DNA of 51,836 bases, taken from assembly GCA_016177405.1 (NCBI GenBank), contig JACOVG010000020.1, positions 1 to 51,836 of the forward strand, given 5' to 3'. Every line of letters begins with the position of its first letter. The stretch's first letter is position 1. This stretch comes from Candidatus Omnitrophota bacterium. GTDB lineage: Bacteria; Omnitrophota; Gorgyraeia; 1-14-0-20-64-10. This document shows positions 19,696 through 26,460 of this stretch, piece after piece. A program made the translations under genes and the position numbers. Below the pieces are notes generated by a model, which saw only the letters and a list, made by a program, of their open reading frames with translations, did no database searches and was not told the DNA's origin.

Positions 19696-20727
19696 ATGAG
19701 TCGGTTTTCGGACTTCGTTGCCAAGGTTCAGTCCGGCGCCGACCTCACCGAGGCCGAGGCCCGGCAGGCGATCGGCTCGATTGTGGAGGGGGCGGTCCCA
19801 CCCGAGGAGATCAAGGCCTTTCTGCTGTCTCTCCGGCAGAAGGGGGAGGCGCTCTCCGAGGTGGTGGGGGCGGCGCTCGCCCTGCGGGAGCACGCGGCCC
19901 CCTTTTCCACCGGCGAGCGCCTGGCCGTGGACACCTGCGGGACCGGCGGCGACGGCCTGAAGACGATGAACATTTCCACCCTGGCTGCCCTCGCGGCCGC
20001 GGCCTGCGGGGTGCCGGTGGCCAAGCACGGCAACCGCTCGATCACTTCGGCCTGCGGCTCGGCCGACCTCCTGGAGGCGCTGGGGGTGGCCGTGGACGCG
20101 GCGCCCGCGGTGGCCCAGCGCTCCTTCGATGAGACCGGATTCGCCTTCCTCTTCGCGCCGCGCTTTCATCCGGCGATGAAGGCGGTGGGGCCGGTCCGCC
20201 GGGAGCTGGGTGTCCCGACGATCTTCAATCTCCTGGGGCCCCTGACCAATCCCGCCCGGGTGCGGCACCAGGTGGTGGGGGTGGCCGACCTGAAGAAGCT
20301 CGACCTCTACGCGCGGGCGCTCGTGGCGCTTGGCGCCGAGCGGATCCTTGTGGTGCACGGCGCCGACGGGCAGGACGAAATCTCCACCACCGGATCCACG
20401 GAGGTGGCGGAGTTCAACCGGAGGATGGATCCCGAGCGGGTGGCCCGCTACAGCCTGGATCCGGGGCTCTTTGGAATTCCCCCGGCCTCGCTGGCGGAGC
20501 TCAAGGGCTCCGACCCTAAACAGAACGCCCAGGCCGCCCAGGAGGTCCTGGCGGGAAAGCCCGGCCCCGTGCGGGACGCGGTTCTCCTGAACGCGGCGGC
20601 GGCCCTTTATGTGGCCGGCGCCGCTTCCGATCTCTCCCAGGGGATTTCCCTTGCCGCCCGCGCCCTGGACCAGGGCAAGGTGAAGGCGCTCTTGGATCAG
20701 GTGATCAGGATCACCCAAGAGAAATGA
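19696..20727 (+). CDS. trpD: Anthranilate phosphoribosyltransferase
   Basis: TrpD transfers phosphoribose from PRPP to anthranilate. The 343 residues include the PRPP-binding signature CGTGGDGLKTMNIST, VPVAKHGNRSITSACGSAD, LFAPRFHPAMKAVGPVRREL, NLLGPLTNPARV and VHGADGQDEIS. It has its own ATG just after a REP-like hairpin with no strong ribosome site. The stop overlaps the trpC ATG. Confidence 0.97.
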   Translation: MSRFSDFVAKVQSGADLTEAEARQAIGSIVEGAVPPEEIKAFLLSLRQKGEALSEVVGAALALREHAAPFSTGERLAVDTCGTGGDGLKTMNISTLAALAAAACGVPVAKHGNRSITSACGSADLLEALGVAVDAAPAVAQRSFDETGFAFLFAPRFHPAMKAVGPVRRELGVPTIFNLLGPLTNPARVRHQVVGVADLKKLDLYARALVALGAERILVVHGADGQDEISTTGSTEVAEFNRRMDPERVARYSLDPGLFGIPPASLAELKGSDPKQNAQAAQEVLAGKPGPVRDAVLLNAAAALYVAGAASDLSQGISLAARALDQGKVKALLDQVIRITQEK

Positions 20728-21503
20728 CGAAATTGGAGGAGATTGCAGCTTACAAGCGGCAGGAGATCGCCCAGGCCAAACAGGCCAGGCCCCTGGCTCT
20801 CCTGGAGCGCTCCTTAAAGGAAAGGCCGCCGGTCCGGGATTTCCGAGAGGCGATCCACCGGCCGGGAAACCTAGGCCTCATTGCCGAGGTGAAGCGGGCC
20901 TCCCCGTCGGCCGGGCCCATCCGGCCCGGGGCCGACGCGGTGGAAACCGCGAAGGCCTACGAGGCCGCCGGGGCCCAGGCGATATCGGTGTTGACCGACG
21001 CCAAGTTTTTCCAGGGAAACCTCCAGGATTTGACACGGGTCAAGGAAAAGGGGGGCCTGCCGGTTCTTCGGAAGGATTTTCTCCTGGAGGAGTATCAGGT
21101 GGTGGAGGGGGCGGCCGCCGGGGCGGACGCTGTGCTCCTGATCGCCGCGGTCCTGAACCTGGAGCTTCTGACGCGGTTGATTCGATTCTCCGGAGAGCTG
21201 GGGATGTCGGCCTTGGTGGAAACCCACACCGAGCGGGAGCTGGGCGAGGCGTTGGAGGCGGGGGCCCAAATCGTTGGGATCAACAATCGGAACCTCGACA
21301 CTTTTCAGGTGGATCTGGCCGCCACCCAACGCCTCATTCAGAGAGCCCCCAAGGACCGGACGGTGGTCAGCGAAAGCGGCATCCGCTTCCGCGCCGACGT
21401 CCAGTTTGTGGAGCGCCTGGGGGCGCACGCCGTGCTGATCGGCGAGGAGCTGATGTCCGCCCCCGACATCGGGAAAAAAATCAAGGAGCTGATGGGCCGA
21501 TAA
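20724..21503 (+). CDS. trpC: Indole-3-glycerol phosphate synthase
   Basis: TrpC closes the indole ring from CdRP. The 259-residue TIM barrel has LIAEVKRASPSAGPIR (catalytic Lys), ISVLTDAKFFQGNLQDL, PVLRKDFLLEEYQV (catalytic Lys), LVETHTERELG, IVGINNRNLDTFQVD and VVSESGIR. It is separate from TrpF, which follows after one base. Confidence 0.97.
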   Translation: MTKLEEIAAYKRQEIAQAKQARPLALLERSLKERPPVRDFREAIHRPGNLGLIAEVKRASPSAGPIRPGADAVETAKAYEAAGAQAISVLTDAKFFQGNLQDLTRVKEKGGLPVLRKDFLLEEYQVVEGAAAGADAVLLIAAVLNLELLTRLIRFSGELGMSALVETHTERELGEALEAGAQIVGINNRNLDTFQVDLAATQRLIQRAPKDRTVVSESGIRFRADVQFVERLGAHAVLIGEELMSAPDIGKKIKELMGR

Positions 21504-21504
21504 G

Positions 21505-22125
21505 ATGTGGGTCAAGATCTGCGGGATCACCAACTTGAAAGACGCGCAGGCCGCCGCGGCCGCCGGGGCGGACGCCCTGGGCTTCCTCTTTATTCCCACC
21601 AGCCCCCGGGCCCTGGAGCGGGATCAGGTGGCCAGGATCCTGCCGGTTCTGCCGCCGACCGTTCTGCCGGTGGCGGTGGTGGCCAACGAGAGCACCGATT
21701 TCCTGAAGGGGCTGCTGCGGGTCTGCCCGGTGGGCGGGATTCAGTTTCACGGCAGCGAAACCCCGGAAGAGGTCCTAAGCTTGAAGGGGCTCTGCCGCCT
21801 CTTCAAGGCGATCCGGGTCAAGGATGAGAAGAGCCTGGAGGTCATTCCGAAATACCAGGGGGTGGACGCCGTTTTGCTGGACGCCTATTCTCCCAGGAGG
21901 GTCGGCGGCACCGGAGAGGTCTTCAACTGGGCCCTGGCGGATAAGGCCAAGGCGTACGGAATCCCGATCGTGGTGGCGGGGGGCTTGAACCCGGGTAACG
22001 TCCGCGAGGCGATCCAGAAGGCCAAGCCCTACGGCGTGGACACGGCCAGCGGTGTGGAGATCGCCGCCGGCGTCAAGGACCACACCCTGGTCCGGGAGTT
22101 TATCCTCCGGGCCAAATCCGGGTAG
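21505..22125 (+). CDS. trpF: Phosphoribosylanthranilate isomerase, 3' end truncated by transposon
   Basis: TrpF isomerises PRA to CdRP. The 206 residues contain VKICGITNLKDAQAAAAAGADALGF, GGIQFHGSETPEE, AVLLDAYSPRRVGGTGEVFNW, VVAGGLNPGNV and GVDTASGVE. The last codons are GCC AAA TCC GGG, and the stop TAG is the first part of the transposon inverted repeat (22121-22136). The sequence beyond the transposon (25519 onwards) would continue the frame as AAA TCC GGT TCG GGT TGA. The ancestral protein therefore ended K-S-G-S-G, two residues longer. Confidence 0.96.
   Translation: MWVKICGITNLKDAQAAAAAGADALGFLFIPTSPRALERDQVARILPVLPPTVLPVAVVANESTDFLKGLLRVCPVGGIQFHGSETPEEVLSLKGLCRLFKAIRVKDEKSLEVIPKYQGVDAVLLDAYSPRRVGGTGEVFNWALADKAKAYGIPIVVAGGLNPGNVREAIQKAKPYGVDTASGVEIAAGVKDHTLVREFILRAKSG
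22113..22120 (+). repeat. Left target-site duplication of the transposon
   Basis: CAAATCCG here is repeated at 25519-25526 on the other side of the element. Shared edge bases make the exact length 8-10. Confidence 0.8.
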
Positions 22126-22136
22126 TGTCTCAGTTT
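22121..22136 (+). repeat. Left terminal inverted repeat
   Basis: This 16-bp repeat is identical to the reverse complement of 25503-25518. It supplies the TAG stop of trpF (22123-22125) and the TGA stop of the minus-strand gene at 22130-22366. Confidence 0.9.
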
Positions 22137-22366
22137 GACTTTTTTTGATTTCCTCTTCCGAAACGACCGCTCCACCAGTAAAGAATCGGCGACAATAAGA
22201 GGGCAGGAAAAATACTTCCTAAAATGCTTGCTACTGGGTGATATTGAAGATTCAACCGTGCTTGATAGGTACTATCATGGAGTGTCCGATATACAGACAT
22301 TCCGCCTTGCGTAACGAAGAAAAGCACGGTTAAAATAATTCGATGCTTTTTACCCCACTTCTTCAT
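22130..22366 (-). CDS. Small membrane protein encoded downstream of the transposase
   Basis: This 78-residue protein (MKKWGKKHRIILTVLFFV...) has two predicted membrane helices, about residues 9-25 (IILTVLFFVTQGG) and 46-62 (ILGSIFPALLLSPILYW), and a basic tail. Its ATG overlaps the transposase stop (ATGA), and AGGAGG lies just upstream. Its own stop falls within the terminal inverted repeat, so it belongs to the element. I recognise no family. Confidence 0.65.
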   Translation of the reverse strand: MKKWGKKHRIILTVLFFVTQGGMSVYRTLHDSTYQARLNLQYHPVASILGSIFPALLLSPILYWWSGRFGRGNQKKSN

Positions 22367-23202
22367 GGCTCCCTCCTGTCGAGTAAGCCCATTATATCGT
22401 CCAAACCCCAAAGACGGTCTGTAATTCCCGCCGCCATCGCTGGCGTTACCCGCAGGGTCTTGTGGATTCGTACAAAGTTGTAGTGCATGAAGTAGAGTGC
22501 GATCGCGTGGGCGTGGTTCTGAATCTTCTTGCTAAACCCGTTGGTTAGGCGCGTAAACCGGCGCATCCCCATCCGCATGGAAAGATTCTGCCGCTCAACG
22601 TAACTCGTAGAGACGTGCTCATACTCCGGCTTGCCGGTGATAAAGGCACGCTTGGCTCCCATGCATTGAGCGGGGCTATACCGAACCTCCCCTTCCGGCT
22701 TCTCTGTCCCGTAAATCTTTTGAAGCATGGCGTAATCAATCTCACCGCCAAAGGCATCCTCAACAGCTTCTAAATAAGCTTTGTGGCCATCCGTTGTAAG
22801 CTGAACTCGATTTGCCAGCCGCCCCGCAAGGTCTTTCATGAAGTGGTAGGCTGCGCCAGCACCCCGCGTCCCAATGTACCAGCAGGGAATAAGCTTGCTC
22901 TCGGCGTCGAGAGCCGTCCACGTCCAAACGTCCCCATAGCTGAACTTCCCTCGCTTTTTCTTCGGAACATTCTTATCCTTCGCATAGATGAAGCTCCAAA
23001 TCTCATCGCATTGGAGCCGCTTGCAGGTCAGATTGCGGAAGGTTTTGTCCTGGTACTCCGAGCAGACCGCGCCAACGTTCACTAGGAGCTTGGTAACCGT
23101 GTTGATCGAGACGTCAGCTATTCGGGATGCGGCGCGAAGGGATGCGCCTTCTACCAACGTGGTTAGAATCTGAATCTGCTTAGCGCGAGGTAATCTGTTC
23201 AT
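22363..23202 (-). CDS. IS1-family-like DDE transposase
   Basis: The 279-residue protein has an N-terminal helix-turn-helix (SLRAASRIADVSINTVTKLL). A catalytic domain follows with D66 in LQCDEIWSFIYAK, D138 in QLTTDGHKAYLEA and E203 in STSYVERQNLSMRM. This layout matches the long single-ORF IS1 relatives common in bacteria and archaea. A promoter with TTGACT, 17 bases and TATACT (complement of 23232-23237 and 23209-23214) points at its ATG. The frame is intact, so the element may still be mobile. Confidence 0.92.
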   Translation of the reverse strand: MNRLPRAKQIQILTTLVEGASLRAASRIADVSINTVTKLLVNVGAVCSEYQDKTFRNLTCKRLQCDEIWSFIYAKDKNVPKKKRGKFSYGDVWTWTALDAESKLIPCWYIGTRGAGAAYHFMKDLAGRLANRVQLTTDGHKAYLEAVEDAFGGEIDYAMLQKIYGTEKPEGEVRYSPAQCMGAKRAFITGKPEYEHVSTSYVERQNLSMRMGMRRFTRLTNGFSKKIQNHAHAIALYFMHYNFVRIHKTLRVTPAMAAGITDRLWGLDDIMGLLDRREP

Positions 23203-23208
23203 ACTCCT

Positions 23209-23237
23209 AGTATATGATATAATGCTTAACTAGTCAA
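23209..23237 (-). promoter_or_regulatory. Transposase promoter
   Basis: On the minus strand, TTGACT (complement of 23232-23237) is separated by 17 bases from TATACT (complement of 23209-23214). The predicted transcription start falls on the transposase ATG, although AGGAG lies between the -10 and the ATG. Confidence 0.6.
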
Positions 23238-23276
23238 GTATAATATTCAGTTTAACTATATACGTTCAGTAGTGTA

Positions 23277-23304
23277 TTGACATTTCATTATTTTGTGGTA
23301 TCTT
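23277..23304 (+). promoter_or_regulatory. Promoter of the toxin-antitoxin genes
   Basis: TTGACA at 23277-23282 and TATCTT at 23299-23304 are spaced by 16 bases. The GTG of the toxin is only six bases beyond the -10, so the transcript would be leaderless. The 74 bases between this and the transposase promoter are AT-rich and may hold the antitoxin operator. Confidence 0.65.
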
Positions 23305-23310
23305 TGAGTA

Positions 23311-23610
23311 GTGGACGTTGAGTTCAAGGACAAGCGGCTTGGCTTAATCGAGACTGAGGACCGGGCCTCCGAGACAGGATTGCCCGTAGCAGTCATCAAA
23401 TCCTGTCGGAAAAAGCTTGTTTTTCTGCGAAGTGCCGCAGACGAAAGGGACATACGGAACTGGAAGAGCTTATGCTACGAGAAGTTGAAAGGCGACAGAG
23501 AAGGTCAACGCTCAATCCGCTTAAACGACCAATGGCGGCTGGTGTTCGATTTGGACAACTCACGCACTCCCCCAAAGTTGATCATACTATCGGTCGAGGA
23601 TTATCACTAG
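23311..23610 (+). CDS. HigB-like toxin (RelE/ParE superfamily)
   Basis: The 99-residue protein has the HigB profile: FKDKRLGLIETEDRA, an internal KLVFLRSA segment, NWKSLCYEKLKGDREGQRSIRLNDQWRLVF (short basic substrate-binding core) and a C-terminal strand ending LIILSVEDYH. HigB toxins are ribosome-dependent mRNA endonucleases; the R-L-N-x-x-W-R-L-x-F strand is the usual hallmark. It starts with GTG at 23311 immediately after a promoter, without a ribosome site. The toxin-first order with HigA seven bases downstream is typical of higBA. Confidence 0.85.
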   Translation: MDVEFKDKRLGLIETEDRASETGLPVAVIKSCRKKLVFLRSAADERDIRNWKSLCYEKLKGDREGQRSIRLNDQWRLVFDLDNSRTPPKLIILSVEDYH

Positions 23611-23616
23611 GAGGCG

Positions 23617-24732
23617 ATGAAAATGGCTGGAAATGACTGGGCTCCTCACCCCGGGGAGTTTATCAGGGAGGAATTGGCCGCTCGTGGCTGGAATCAGCGC
23701 GACTTGGCTTTTATCCTCGGCTGTCCTGAGCAGGCCGTGAACATGATCATTTCCGGTAAGCGCGGGATTAGTCCTGAGATGACGAAAGCATTTGGAGATG
23801 CTTTCGATGTATCAGCGGAACTATTTTCTAATCTCCAGCGCGCTTACGATCTGGCACATGCGACTGCGCCCAATCCTGGCATTGCTAAAAGGGCGAGGAT
23901 TCAGTCCAAATATCCGATTCGGGAAATGATCAAACGCGGATGGCTCGAAGAAACGGACGTTACCCTCTTGGAGATCCAAGTGGCAAAGTTTTTCGAGGTG
24001 GATGACATAAACAATGTTCCATACATCGAACATGCCGCAAAGAAAACCGATTACGCGGATATTCTGCCTGAGCAGTTAGCATGGCTTTATAGGGTTCGGC
24101 AGATTGCTAAATCAATAACCGTTCCGAAATATTCCGAGAAAGCATTGCAAGACGCCATTCCGAGATTAAAACAATGTCTTGTAGATCCTGAGGAGATAAG
24201 ACAGGTTCCTCGCTTGCTAGCCGAATGCGGAATTCGTTTTGTCCTTGTAGAAGTGCTGCCTTCTTCAAAAATTGATGGTGTGTGTTCCTGGTTGGACGAA
24301 TATTCTCCGATCATCGGAATGTCTTTGAGATTAGATCGCATAGACAATTTCTGGTTTGTTCTTCGGCATGAAATCGAACACGTCCTGCGGAGGCATGGTC
24401 GAAAGAACGTCGTTATAGATGCGGATATGGACAAACAGGATGGCGCTATTCCAGAGGAAGAACAACTTGCGAATGTAGCAGCTTCTGATTTTTGTGTGCC
24501 GAGAGAAGATATGGATTCATTTATTGTCAGGAAAACCCCATTCTTCTCAGAAAAAGATGTTCTTGGGTTTTCAACACTTATGCAGAGGCATCCTGGTGTT
24601 GTTGTTGGACAACTCCACGCGAGGACAAAGAAATACGAATTGTTCAGAAAGTTTCTGATCAAAATTCGTTCTTTTGCTTTGCGAGGAGCAACCATAGATG
24701 GTTGGGGTCAAGTTTTCCCCGTAACGTTATAG
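23617..24732 (+). CDS. HigA-like antitoxin with C-terminal ImmA/IrrE-type metallopeptidase domain
   Basis: Residues 8-75 are a helix-turn-helix typical of HigA (PGEFIREELAARGWNQRDLA, QAVNMIISGKRGISPEMTKAFG). The rest (371 residues in total) ends in a peptidase domain with the zinc motif H251-E-I-E-H255 in VLRHEIEHVLRRHG, as in ImmA/IrrE proteins that cleave repressors. The fusion could repress the operon, neutralise the toxin and sense stress by proteolysis (inference). AGGAGG at 23609-23614 is too close to ATG 23617 and well placed for ATG 23623, so translation may begin at residue 3. Confidence 0.9.
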   Translation: MKMAGNDWAPHPGEFIREELAARGWNQRDLAFILGCPEQAVNMIISGKRGISPEMTKAFGDAFDVSAELFSNLQRAYDLAHATAPNPGIAKRARIQSKYPIREMIKRGWLEETDVTLLEIQVAKFFEVDDINNVPYIEHAAKKTDYADILPEQLAWLYRVRQIAKSITVPKYSEKALQDAIPRLKQCLVDPEEIRQVPRLLAECGIRFVLVEVLPSSKIDGVCSWLDEYSPIIGMSLRLDRIDNFWFVLRHEIEHVLRRHGRKNVVIDADMDKQDGAIPEEEQLANVAASDFCVPREDMDSFIVRKTPFFSEKDVLGFSTLMQRHPGVVVGQLHARTKKYELFRKFLIKIRSFALRGATIDGWGQVFPVTL

Positions 24733-24743
24733 GGAGCAAGGCA

Positions 24744-25220
24744 ATGACGTATACGGAACAAATGCAGGACATTTTCAAGCAATACGAAGAGACAGTAACG
24801 CATGAACCTACAAATTTGAGGGTGGTCGGGGTTTGGGCTATGGAGCAGGGGCTCTGGCAACCACATCGCGCAGACATTATTTCGCAGTTTGCGGATGACA
24901 TGGCTAGAGCTTTGCGCGAAGAATATAGGACGGATGAGGATGGGCGCCGGTACAGATCAAAACATGCTGTTAGAACAAGTGCTGGTGGAATTCAGCGATC
25001 ATTTTGGGCTGACATTGATACGGCTCCTCGTTCACACATAGAAAAGGCATTTGCTCAGCGCCGACAGCAAATAATCGGAGACTGCTATCAGTTAAAGATG
25101 GACGTTGATCATTACAACCAGAAAAACCACTCAGAACAACCGATTCAGATGGTGTTTGATTTCACTACAGATTTGAAGGAGATCGAGGTTCTGGAGGAAA
25201 TTGGAGCGAAGGTTGCCTAG
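24744..25220 (+). CDS. Hypothetical cargo protein, 158 residues
   Basis: The ATG at 24744 follows AGGGAGC and lies 11 bases after higA, so it is probably the third gene of the toxin-antitoxin operon. The protein is soluble, acidic and mostly helical (MTYTEQMQDIFKQYEETV, IISQFADDMARALREEY, HIEKAFAQRRQQIIGDCYQL). No signal peptide or catalytic motif is evident, and I do not recognise the family. The 3' end overlaps the convergent gene at 25217 by four bases. Confidence 0.7.
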   Translation: MTYTEQMQDIFKQYEETVTHEPTNLRVVGVWAMEQGLWQPHRADIISQFADDMARALREEYRTDEDGRRYRSKHAVRTSAGGIQRSFWADIDTAPRSHIEKAFAQRRQQIIGDCYQLKMDVDHYNQKNHSEQPIQMVFDFTTDLKEIEVLEEIGAKVA

Positions 25221-25453
25221 CTAGACTTTTTCCAACGGGCTTCAGCCGCAAGCTTTGCGATTTCAGACCGTTGCTCTTTGGAGAGTTTTTGCGCCCTGCC
25301 TCTTCCACCTTTCAAGCCGCCTCGCCTTCCAAGTGATACAGCGGCAGGGTCTTTCCCTTCGTCGGGGTCTTTATCTTCAACTTCTTCTGTTGCTATCTCT
25401 ACGATGAGCTTTGCTCTTTGACTAAGGTCGCGGGGTCTTTTTCTCTTCGCCAT
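25217..25453 (-). CDS. Small basic protein with GRRGGLKGG motif
   Basis: This 78-residue protein begins MAKRKRPRDLSQRAKLIVEIA. It contains AVSLGRRGGLKGGRGRAQKL and ends KEQRSEIAKLAAEARWKKSS, a pattern I know from a widespread family of small uncharacterised basic bacterial proteins. The same frame also has an ATG at 25474. The convergent position just inside the right inverted repeat makes it transposon cargo. Confidence 0.7.
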   Translation of the reverse strand: MAKRKRPRDLSQRAKLIVEIATEEVEDKDPDEGKDPAAVSLGRRGGLKGGRGRAQKLSKEQRSEIAKLAAEARWKKSS

Positions 25454-25502
25454 ATCGTCAGTATGGCTCAGCATGGAGGTCAGGTCAAGGGGCTGGATTT
25501 TG

Positions 25503-25518
25503 AAACTGAGACACTACC
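25503..25518 (-). repeat. Right terminal inverted repeat
   Basis: AAACTGAGACACTACC is the exact reverse complement of 22121-22136. It is followed by the second copy of the target duplication, CAAATCCG (25519-25526). Confidence 0.9.
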
Positions 25519-25533
25519 CAAATCCGGTTCGGG

Positions 25534-25562
25534 TTGAAGGGCTGTCCGGCCTGCGTTACAAT
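25534..25562 (+). promoter_or_regulatory. htpX promoter at the ancestral trpF end
   Basis: TTGAAG (25534-25539), 17 bases, then TACAAT (25557-25562) make a good sigma-70 promoter. The -35 contains the TGA that would have been the original trpF stop. AAGGAG lies ahead of the htpX ATG. This promoter can rescue htpX expression downstream of the inserted transposon. Confidence 0.7.
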
Positions 25563-25591
25563 AAGGGTTTAGACAAGGAGATGAGATTCCC

Positions 25592-26446
25592 ATGAAGACC
25601 TTGAAGACGGCATTCCTGTTGACGGTGCTCACCCTGCTTTTCGTCGGGATCGGGAAGCTCTTGGGCGGAAACCAGGGGATGGTGATGGCCTTCTTCTTCG
25701 CGCTGGCCATGAATTTTTTCACCTACTGGTTCTCGGACAAGATCGTGCTGGCGATGTACCGGGCCCGCCCGGTACATGAGGGGGAAGCCCCGGAGCTGGT
25801 GGGAGCGGTCCGGCATTTGGCTCAGCTGGCCAACATGCCGATGCCGAAGGTTTACATCATCCCGACCCAGGTCCCCAACGCCTTTGCCACCGGCCGCTCG
25901 CCCAAGCACGCGGCCGTGGCGGCGACCGAGGGGATCCTGAAGGCCTTAAGTCAGGACGAGCTGATTGGCGTGATCGCGCACGAGCTCTCCCACGTGAGAA
26001 ACCGGGACGTCCTGATCAGCACGATCGCCGCGGTGATGGCCGGCGCCATCTACATGCTGGCCGATATGGCCCGCTGGAGTCTCATGTGGGGCGGCGGCCG
26101 CAGCCGGGACCGAAACGCCGGGGCCCTGAACCTGGTCTTGATGATGGTCGTGGCCATCATCGCCCCGATCGCGGCGATGCTGGTTCAGCTGGCCATTTCC
26201 AGATCGAGGGAATACCAAGCCGACGAGTCCGGGGCGCGGCTGTGCCGCAAGCCCCTGGCGCTGGCGGAGGCCCTGCGGAAGATCCACGGCATGGCCCAGC
26301 GCCAGCCGATGGAGGCCAATCCGGCGACGGCCCACCTGTTCATCGTGAATCCCCTGCGGGCTCAAGGGCTGGCCAACCTCTTTTCCACCCACCCGCCGGT
26401 GGAAAGGAGAATCGAGATCCTCGAGGCGCTGGCCCGCCGGCTCTAA
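25592..26446 (+). CDS. htpX: Membrane zinc metalloprotease HtpX
   Basis: HtpX is an M48 protease that removes misfolded inner-membrane proteins. The 284 residues have two N-terminal membrane helices (about 7-26 and 30-48), then [21 protein letters not shown] and the zinc motif H130-E-L-S-H134 followed by VRNRDVL. Two further helices (about 148-165 and 180-202) and the third-ligand region [13 protein letters not shown] follow. A perfect 13-bp tandem duplication (CGCCGGCTCTAAG, 26435-26460) covers its stop codon. Confidence 0.96.
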   Translation: MKTLKTAFLLTVLTLLFVGIGKLLGGNQGMVMAFFFALAMNFFTYWFSDKIVLAMYRARPVHEGEAPELVGAVRHLAQLANMPMPKVYIIPTQVPNAFATGRSPKHAAVAATEGILKALSQDELIGVIAHELSHVRNRDVLISTIAAVMAGAIYMLADMARWSLMWGGGRSRDRNAGALNLVLMMVVAIIAPIAAMLVQLAISRSREYQADESGARLCRKPLALAEALRKIHGMAQRQPMEANPATAHLFIVNPLRAQGLANLFSTHPPVERRIEILEALARRL

Positions 26447-26460
26447 GCGCCGGCTCTAAG
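26435..26460 (+). repeat. 13-bp perfect tandem duplication at the htpX stop
   Basis: CGCCGGCTCTAAG occurs twice in a row. The first copy contains the htpX TAA; the second lies just ahead of the MFS coding region. Confidence 0.9.

Larger units (their letters stand above)
22121..25518. mobile_element. 3.4-kb IS1-type transposon carrying a HigBA-like toxin-antitoxin and small cargo genes
   Basis: The ends are perfect 16-bp inverted repeats, GGTAGTGTCTCAGTTT at 22121-22136 and its reverse complement at 25503-25518. They are flanked by an 8-bp direct repeat. Inside are an IS1-family-like DDE transposase and a coupled small membrane protein on the minus strand, a HigB toxin, a HigA antitoxin fused to a metallopeptidase, a 158-residue unknown on the plus strand and a 78-residue basic protein on the minus strand. 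The interior is clearly AT-richer than the trp genes. It sits at the last codons of trpF. Confidence 0.9.

Noticed and set aside
26086-26460. Upstream part of the MFS reading frame (GTG 26086) as an N-terminal domain
   Set aside because: It is htpX read in another frame, Gly/Pro/Arg-rich, and out of character with MFS N-termini.
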